NCBI RefSeq assembly: GCF_002964765.1
Contig: NZ_PQCF01000006.1
Coordinates: 169,757 to 233,756, forward strand
Direction: 5' to 3'
From: Pseudoalteromonas sp. T1lg88
Lineage (GTDB): Bacteria; Pseudomonadota; Gammaproteobacteria; Enterobacterales; Alteromonadaceae
Length of the DNA: 64,000 nucleotides
This document shows, piece by piece, positions 58,046 through 64,000 of the stretch. A program made the position numbers and the translations under genes. Position 1 is the stretch's first letter; each line of letters begins with the position of its first letter. The notes under the pieces are model-generated. The model saw only the letters and a program-made list of their open reading frames with translations. It was not told the origin of the DNA and made no database searches.

Positions 58046-60036
58046 TTAGAATTGGCTGTTAGCCGCTGCTACCACATTGTCCACGGTGAAACCGAACAGC
58101 TTGAACAGCTCATCCGCCGGCGCCGACTCACCAAAGGTAGTCATGCCGATCACCTTGCCGTTAAGGCCTACATACTTGTACCAGAAGTCGGCAATACCAG
58201 CTTCAACGGCAACGCGACGAGTCACAGCAGCCGGTAGTACAGATTCTTTATAAGCCGCATCTTGCTCATCGAATAGATCCGTTGACGGCATTGAGACCAC
58301 ACGTACCTGTTTGCCTTGAGCACGTAATTCAGCGGCTGCATCCATGGTCAGTTGAACTTCTGAACCGGTAGCGATCAGGATCACTTCAGGGTTGCCGTCA
58401 CAGCTTAGTACATAGCCGCCTTTCTTAACGTTGGCCAACTGCTCTGCAGTACGCGCTTGCTGCGCCAGACCCTGACGGGTAAAGACCAGTGACGTTGGAC
58501 CGTCTTTGCGCTCGATAGCTTGTTGCCAAGCGATAGCCGACTCAACCTGATCACAAGGACGCCAGTTAACTAGGTTAGGGGTATAACGCAGGCTCGCCAT
58601 TTGCTCTACCGGCTGGTGCGTTGGGCCATCTTCACCCAGACCGATTGAGTCATGGGTATAAACGAAGATGCTTGGCGTTTTCATCAGCGCCGCCATACGC
58701 ACCGCGTTACGGGCATATTCCATAAACATCAGGAAGGTAGCACCGTAAGGGATAAAGCCCTTGTGCAGCGCGATACCGTTCATGATCGCCGACATACCGA
58801 ACTCACGCACACCGTAGAAGATGTAGTTACCGTTGGCATCATCGCTGGTCAAGCCTTTAGAACCACTCCAAAGCGTTAGGTTTGAGCCGGCCAGGTCCGC
58901 AGAACCGCCCATAAACTCTGGCAACATAGGACCAAAGGCATTCAGGGCATTTTGTGATGCTTTACGGGTCGCCGGGTTATCCGGGTTTGCTTGTAGCTGC
59001 TCGATATAGGCTTGTGACTTTTCCGCCCAATCTGCTGGCAGCTCACTGTTTTGACGACGCTCAAATTCCGCTGCTAGTTCAGGGAACTCAGCCTTATAGG
59101 CAGCAAACTTGTCTTTCCAGCTTTGCTCTTTTTGCTGACCTGCTTCTTTGGCATCCCACTGGCTGTAAACGTCCTGAGGGATCACGAAAGGTTCGTGGCT
59201 CCAGCCCAGAAACTCACGTGCCGCTTTAATTTCTTCATCACCTAGAGGCGCGCCGTGACAGTCATGGCTGCCCGATTTATTCGGTGAGCCGTAACCGATA
59301 ACGGTTTTACAACAGATAAGGGTTGGCTTGTCGCCATTAGCACGACCTTCTTCGATGGCCGCACGAATCGCTTCGCTGTCGTGACCATCAACGCCACGAA
59401 CTACGTGCCAGCCGTATGCTTCGAAACGAGCAGGCGTATCATCGCTGAACCAGCCTTCTACTTCACCGTCGATTGAAATGCCGTTGTCATCCCAAAACGC
59501 GATCAACTTACCTAGACCTAAAGTGCCGGCCAATGAACAGGCTTCGTGAGAGATACCTCCATCAAGCAGCCATCACCCAAGAAGGTATAAGTGTAGTGAT
59601 CAACGATATCGTGACCGTCACGGTTAAATTGTGCCGCCAAAGCTTTCTCGGCGATAGCCATACCCACGGCATTGGTAATACCTTGGCCTAGTGGGCCGGT
59701 AGTGGTTTCTACGCCCGGCGCATAACCATACTCAGGGTGACCCGGTGTTTTTGAATGCAATTGACGGAAGTTTTTGATTTCTTCCATAGGCAGGTCATAG
59801 CCGCTTAGGTGTAACAGCGAATAAATCAGCATTGAACCGTGGCCATTGGACAGGATAAATCGGTCGCGATCAGCCCAATCAGGATTCGTTGGGTTGTGCT
59901 TCAAATAGTCGCGCCAAAGGACTTCGGCGATATCCGCCATGCCCATAGGGGCACCCGGGTGACCTGATTTAGCTTGTTGAACGGCGTCCATAGACAAGAC
60001 GCGAATGGCGTTAGCGAGTTCTTTGCGAGATGGCAT
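58046..60036 (-). pseudogene. tkt: Transketolase, single-base frameshift
   Basis: A thiamine diphosphate enzyme that moves two-carbon units in the pentose phosphate pathway. The N-terminal part ([35 protein letters not shown] ... GDGCLMEV) and the remainder ([25 protein letters not shown] ... ) lie in different frames. On the minus strand the sequence reads GAGGTATCTC where GAGGGTATCTC would give the family GDGCLMEGISHEA. One G is therefore missing beside 59557. Restoring it yields 663 residues, exactly the E. coli TktA length. With no other copy in view, a sequencing error in a short G run is at least as likely as true loss. Confidence 0.93.
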
Positions 60037-60252
60037 GAATTCTCCTACCTTTATATGTATTTGCGCTGGAAGATTCGCCTTTGCTCAAGCTAGCGAAGGC
60101 AAAATAGGTGCCCATTTTTACTTATTCATACGCCCCCTGCAAATAAAACTTGCGGCCAAAGTGAGCGACTTTAGAATTACTCATCAACTAGAGTAATTAC
60201 TTCAGCTGATTTCGGGCAGTTGACGAGTTTGGCGAGTGAAAAGAAGTATTTT

Positions 60253-60268
60253 GGACGTCTAGGCGTAA
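60253..60268 (+). promoter_or_regulatory. MetJ operator (two met boxes) upstream of metK
   Basis: GGACGTCT-AGGCGTAA is two abutting 8-bp met boxes (consensus AGACGTCT), 116 bp ahead of metK. The rest of the 347-bp gap (60037-60383) shows no gene. Confidence 0.75.
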
Positions 60269-60383
60269 AATTGCTATGCAAGGTGCGATCATTTAGCTAG
60301 AATATGCGCCTTATTTTTATGCTGCGCTGCGCCCAGAGGTTGGTGACGAGTTTGGGAAGCGCGAGACTTGTGAGAAGAAGCCA

Positions 60384-61535
60384 ATGGCAAAACATTTATT
60401 TACTTCTGAGTCAGTATCTGAGGGACACCCGGATAAAATCGCTGACCAAATTTCAGATGCGGTATTAGATGCTATTTTGGAGCAAGACCCGCACGCCCGT
60501 GTCGCTTGTGAAACCTATGTAAAGACCGGCATGGTTATGGTTGGCGGTGAGATCACCACCAGCGCTTGGGTTGATATCGAAGAACTTACGCGTAAAACAG
60601 TACGTGAAATTGGCTACACCCACTCAGACATGGGGTTCGATGCCGATTCATGTGCCATCCTAAACACCATTGGTAAACAGTCTCCTGACATCAACCAAGG
60701 TGTTGACCGTGCTCGCCCTGAAGATCAAGGCGCCGGTGACCAGGGTCTAATGTTCGGTTACGCGTGTAACGAAACAGACGTATTGATGCCTGCTCCTATT
60801 ACCTATTCACACCGCCTGGTACAGCGTCAAGCGCACGTACGTAAAAACGGCGAGCTTCCTTGGCTTCGTCCGGATGCAAAGTCTCAGGTAACTTTTGCTT
60901 ATGAAAATGGCAAAGCAGTTGGTATCGACGCAGTTGTACTATCAACGCAGCACTGTGACACCATTTCACAGGACGCTTTAGTAGAAGCCGTGATGGAAAC
61001 CATCATCAAACCAACGCTTCCGGCTGAGCTTATCACTTCAGCGACTAAGTTCTTTATCAACCCAACAGGCCGTTTCGTAATCGGTGGCCCTATGGGTGAC
61101 TGTGGTCTGACTGGTCGTAAGATCATCGTTGATACATACGGTGGTATGGCTCGTCACGGTGGTGGTGCCTTCTCTGGTAAGGATCCATCAAAGGTTGACC
61201 GTTCAGCAGCCTACGCAGCTCGTTATGTTGCTAAGAACATTGTTGCTGCCGGTCTTGCAGATCGTTGTGAAATCCAAGTTTCTTACGCTATCGGTGTGGC
61301 CGAGCCTACCTCTATCAGCGTTGAAACCTTCGGCACAGGTAAACTGGACGAAGAGCACCTAATTGCACTTATCCGCAAGCACTTCGACCTGCGTCCTTAC
61401 GGCCTGATCCAGATGCTTGACCTTGAGCGTCCTATTTATCAGCCTACCGCTGCTTACGGTCACTTCGGTCGCGACGAATTCCCATGGGAAGCGACAGACA
61501 AAGTAGAAGCATTAAAAGCAGACGCAGGTTTTTAA
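60384..61535 (+). CDS. metK: S-adenosylmethionine synthetase
   Basis: Makes S-adenosylmethionine from methionine and ATP. The family signature [12 protein letters not shown] (residues about 113-124) and the second [19 protein letters not shown] region are complete; the N-terminal [20 protein letters not shown] is standard. 383 residues, equal to E. coli. Autonomous unit with a MetJ operator in front and a terminator behind. Confidence 0.98.
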   Translation: MAKHLFTSESVSEGHPDKIADQISDAVLDAILEQDPHARVACETYVKTGMVMVGGEITTSAWVDIEELTRKTVREIGYTHSDMGFDADSCAILNTIGKQSPDINQGVDRARPEDQGAGDQGLMFGYACNETDVLMPAPITYSHRLVQRQAHVRKNGELPWLRPDAKSQVTFAYENGKAVGIDAVVLSTQHCDTISQDALVEAVMETIIKPTLPAELITSATKFFINPTGRFVIGGPMGDCGLTGRKIIVDTYGGMARHGGGAFSGKDPSKVDRSAAYAARYVAKNIVAAGLADRCEIQVSYAIGVAEPTSISVETFGTGKLDEEHLIALIRKHFDLRPYGLIQMLDLERPIYQPTAAYGHFGRDEFPWEATDKVEALKADAGF

Positions 61536-61552
61536 GACTGCAACAGCTTAGA

Positions 61553-61580
61553 AAAAAGCGCTCATTGAGCGCTTTTTTTA
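61553..61580 (+). terminator. Rho-independent terminator of metK
   Basis: AAGCGCTCA-T-TGAGCGCTT stem with T run, 18 bases after the stop; the A run also makes it usable on the minus strand for the START-domain gene. Confidence 0.9.
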
Positions 61581-61587
61581 TGCCTGT

Positions 61588-62253
61588 CTAAAAGGAGGAG
61601 CAATCGCCCTCTTGCAATGGCAGGGGTGACATGACCTGGGTCTTAGGCAGCACTCGGCGTAAATTCATTAGCGTCTTATACACGCTTTTTAACGACACCT
61701 TATTACTGAGCCAGGTAGGAATGGCACCACCGGGATCGGCCTCGACCCGATATTCCAACACCAAACCATCTGTTCGTGACGTTAGTACCCACAGCGCTTC
61801 TAATTCCTTGATCCTTACTCTTCCCTTGCCCACATCCCTATCCGGGTCAACACTGCGAATTAATAATCGCGAACTTTGTTCGTCGAGGGCTTCATAGCAG
61901 GACTCGGTATACAGCTCCCTGTCGGCCACCGGCCAGGGCGAATTCAGGTGGGTAAAAACCAGGGTGCGATTGGCGCTGGGACTGTCTAGCAGATTAACGC
62001 GCTTAACGCCCTCAAGCCAATCGGGCGCATGCTCGGTATCGTGCAACAGGCTGATAAATTGCGCCTTAGTGGCCTTAGCAACAAACAACTTGGCCTTAAT
62101 AGCATAGTGACCTTGCGCCGTTTGATAATACTGCACCTGGTATTGCTGCGAGTGCTTCCAGGTGCGCCAATTTTCTTGCGCAGCAAAGGCGTGGCTTTGC
62201 GCGCTAAAGAGGCTAATCGCGCCAATAAGGCTGAATATTACGGGTCGCTTCAC
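61588..62253 (-). CDS. START-domain lipid-binding-like exported protein
   Basis: About 221 residues from a GTG start at 62253, chosen because GGAG lies 7 bases upstream and a clean signal peptide follows (KRPVIFSLIGAISLFSAQSHAFA). The remainder resembles a START/Bet v1-like domain: FISLLHDTEHAPDWLEGVKRV, PWPVADRELY, and the C-terminal NKVSLKSVYKTLMNLR. It overlaps the end of the CYTH-CHAD gene by 41 bases in another frame, so the two are probably translated from one message. Ligand unknown. Confidence 0.85.
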   Translation of the reverse strand: MKRPVIFSLIGAISLFSAQSHAFAAQENWRTWKHSQQYQVQYYQTAQGHYAIKAKLFVAKATKAQFISLLHDTEHAPDWLEGVKRVNLLDSPSANRTLVFTHLNSPWPVADRELYTESCYEALDEQSSRLLIRSVDPDRDVGKGRVRIKELEALWVLTSRTDGLVLEYRVEADPGGAIPTWLSNKVSLKSVYKTLMNLRRVLPKTQVMSPLPLQEGDCSSF

Positions 62254-63736
62254 GACTTTGCTCCATGGCACCGAGTAGACTGTCCGTTTTCTGTGCGAGC
62301 CAGGCCTGGATTTTTGCCAGCTCTTCGCTGTCCTTGCCCTGACATAACTGGCCAAGATAATTAAGAGTAAACAGTTCGAAGGTGCCGTGGATGATATCCA
62401 GCCAGGGAGCACGGAAATTCATGCGTGCGTTTTCATCGAACAAGGCCCCTAAACAGCACCCGCTCAATAAGTTGCGCTCAAGACGGTGTTTTAGGCTTAA
62501 GTATTCATCACTCGACAACTGCGAGTCATTGTCGACCAAGGCGCGCATTTCATGCCAGTCAAATTCCAGCAAGTGAGCAGCAATATCATGGATATTTTTC
62601 TCCGCCGCCTGGAACTGAGACTGCCCCCATGACTGTCGCCAGCCGCGCTCGGTCAGCCAAATGGTCAGATCCAGCAGCAAGAGATTATAGCGCTTGCTGG
62701 TAAAGACCTTTTGCACTTCGTCTATGCTCGGCTGAACCGCTTTTAAATCTTCAATCACCTGCGCCAGCTCGGGCGCCGCATTGATTTTTTTGTAGTAGGC
62801 GTGCTTTTTCGAGGTAAAGGTTTTCAGTTGGATGGCCGTTTCCACCCAGCTTAATTCGCTTAGTAGCCACTTCAGTTCCGAGCGCAAACGCTCTGTGTCC
62901 TGCTTTTCAACGATGTCGCTAAACAACCACAGGCTGTGACGAATAAGGCTGACACCATCGGTAATACGCTTCAGGGTTTTTAAGCTCGGCTTTTGGAAAT
63001 AGCACTCTTCGTGCTTTTGCACAAAGGTAATGCCATGGTTTAAACACTTCTCCAGCGCCCGCTCCTGCGAGTCGGCGTTGCTCAGTGCAACCATATCGAT
63101 TTCCTTGCTCGCCACCAGCGGTTGGTCATCGGCCAAGCGATAACCGCGCGCCGCCTTTGAGTAGAGCCCCATGCGCAGCGGCAGGTTTTCGATCAGCTTT
63201 TCCGCCAGGGAAAAGAGCTCGCTGCGCTCGCCTTTAACCAGCTCGATTTCCAATTCGCAAATAGTCTCAACGCTGGCATTAGCGGCCACCTCTCCTTTAT
63301 CCAACACCACTTCAATCAAGGTGCCGGCTTGAGTCTCTAACAGCCAGGTACGGCGAATAAAGTTAGTGCTAAACAGTGGATATAAATTGTCGGCAATGGC
63401 TTCAACCTGCACCCCGTGCGGCCAAATACTGGCGTCGAATTGACTGAGCTCGGGGCGGTTGCCTTCGATGGGCAAATTATACTCTGGACGCTGATGCAGC
63501 CCCCCGACATTCTCGCCGGCAAGCTTAATGGTTTGCTCGCATTGGCCATCGCTGCAGCGCGTGCGCAAACCTATATCCAGGGCCCGTAATTCACGGCTGG
63601 GAGTATCAAAATAGGCATTTTGCAGATTACGCGAAGGCTTGTTGGTAACGGTTTTTGCAAACTGTGTGATAAGTGCTGGAATCGACGGGATGACCGCCTC
63701 AGAAACTAAAAATTTCAGCTCTATTTCAGTGTCCAT
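62213..63736 (-). CDS. ygiF: CYTH and CHAD domain protein (YgiF-like inorganic triphosphatase)
   Basis: A 507-residue protein. The N-terminal CYTH domain (residues about 1-200) begins with the diagnostic EIELKF, with further acidic/basic pairs such as EIELVKGE and GLRTRC; the C-terminal CHAD domain (about 215-500) is helical and His-rich. E. coli YgiF hydrolyses tripolyphosphate; this protein has the same order and similar size. The symbol is by analogy. The promoter region contains a 27-bp palindrome. Confidence 0.9.
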   Translation of the reverse strand: MDTEIELKFLVSEAVIPSIPALITQFAKTVTNKPSRNLQNAYFDTPSRELRALDIGLRTRCSDGQCEQTIKLAGENVGGLHQRPEYNLPIEGNRPELSQFDASIWPHGVQVEAIADNLYPLFSTNFIRRTWLLETQAGTLIEVVLDKGEVAANASVETICELEIELVKGERSELFSLAEKLIENLPLRMGLYSKAARGYRLADDQPLVASKEIDMVALSNADSQERALEKCLNHGITFVQKHEECYFQKPSLKTLKRITDGVSLIRHSLWLFSDIVEKQDTERLRSELKWLLSELSWVETAIQLKTFTSKKHAYYKKINAAPELAQVIEDLKAVQPSIDEVQKVFTSKRYNLLLLDLTIWLTERGWRQSWGQSQFQAAEKNIHDIAAHLLEFDWHEMRALVDNDSQLSSDEYLSLKHRLERNLLSGCCLGALFDENARMNFRAPWLDIIHGTFELFTLNYLGQLCQGKDSEELAKIQAWLAQKTDSLLGAMEQSREATRNIQPYWRD

Positions 63737-63789
63737 ACGTTCTAGAAGACCAATGAAATTGACAAGAAGACAACATAAACAAAGCCATC

Positions 63790-63816
63790 AATGAATGCAA
63801 ACTTTTTGCATTCATT
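63790..63816. promoter_or_regulatory. 12-bp perfect inverted repeat upstream of the CYTH-CHAD gene
   Basis: AATGAATGCAAA-CTT-TTTGCATTCATT is a perfect stem with a 3-base loop, 54 bases upstream of the ATG. There is no T run, so an operator or RNA hairpin is more likely than a terminator. Confidence 0.4.
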
Positions 63817-63936
63817 TCCCAGTAATTTAAGCCCTTAGCCGCGGGGTTGGGTTACAAAATCGGCCTTGCCATTCGCCACGCCAGCCAATAATATGCCCCA
63901 ATCAACATCTTATTTACGTAAACAAGGTTTAGTTGC

Positions 63937-64000
63937 ATGCTAAAACACCTGTGTGTTGCGCTGCTTTTTATTTCCAGCGCACTAATCACCAAAATGGCCA
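63937..64000 (+). CDS. N-terminus of an exported protein, cut by the window end
   Basis: ATG at 63937 opens 21 codons to the window edge. The peptide (MLKHLCVALLFISSALI ...) looks like a signal peptide, and AAGG lies about 10 bases upstream. Too little is visible to name it. Confidence 0.45.
   Translation, partial: MLKHLCVALLFISSALITKMA

Noticed and set aside
58046..60036. Transketolase as two subunits encoded by two genes
   Set aside because: Split two-subunit transketolases exist, but here the break falls inside a conserved ThDP-binding stretch, the frames overlap, and one base restores a full-length E. coli-sized enzyme.

Overview
The window looks like the chromosome of a marine, Alteromonadales-type gammaproteobacterium with mid-range GC. 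I cannot fix the genus. Three things point this way: the fused argininosuccinate lyase/N-acetyltransferase gene (ArgH-A type), the E. coli-like clusters dksA-gluQ-pcnB-folK-panB-panC and rhodanese-grxC-secB-gpsA // gpmI-envC-S41-yibQ, and an epd-pgk-fba cluster near transketolase. No rRNA, tRNA, prophage, transposase or CRISPR array was found.

Layout. 1-5.3 kb: dksA (5' end cut off), gluQ, pcnB, folK, panB, panC and a small Cys-rich lipoprotein, all rightward. 5.3-13.7 kb: HIT protein, an S9 dipeptidyl peptidase, an M17 aminopeptidase, a CstA-family carrier, DNA polymerase IV and a lipoprotein. 14-21.6 kb: a double periplasmic-binding-domain protein, two small unknowns, an RND efflux pair and msrA. 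21.6-24.4 kb: an AT-rich insert holding one large orphan GHKL-type ATPase, bordered by hairpins. 24.4-34.1 kb: btuB under a cobalamin riboswitch, yajQ (frameshifted), a VanZ-like gene, a PanE-like gene, thiI, a TetR regulator, coaD, a Wzi-like gene and two paralogous membrane proteins. 34.3-41.5 kb: argCBFGH(A) on the minus strand, divergent from argE with an ARG box between. 41.5-44.8 kb: pstS, phoR (in-frame stop) and phoB with Pho boxes. 44.8-45.1 kb: an unexplained GATC-rich array of 30-bp repeats. 45.1-50.5 kb: fba, pgk, epd, ampE, ampD. 50.7-58 kb: the gpsA/gpmI divergent cluster. 58-64 kb: tkt (frameshifted), metK with a MetJ box, a START-domain protein, a CYTH-CHAD protein and the first codons of another gene.

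Functionally this is mostly core metabolism: pantothenate/CoA (panB, panC, panE-like, coaD), arginine, lower glycolysis and pentose phosphate enzymes, phosphate sensing, S-adenosylmethionine synthesis, peptidoglycan recycling and division (ampD/E, envC). The accessory and more surprising content is the orphan ATPase, the GATC repeat array, two classes of palindromic MITE-like element (one with two 162-bp copies), and the tandem membrane-protein paralogs.

Three genes expected to be intact are broken by a single change each: yajQ (1-base loss), tkt (1-base loss) and phoR (TAG for a Tyr codon). Transketolase is a core enzyme, so sequencing or assembly error is a serious alternative to real decay.
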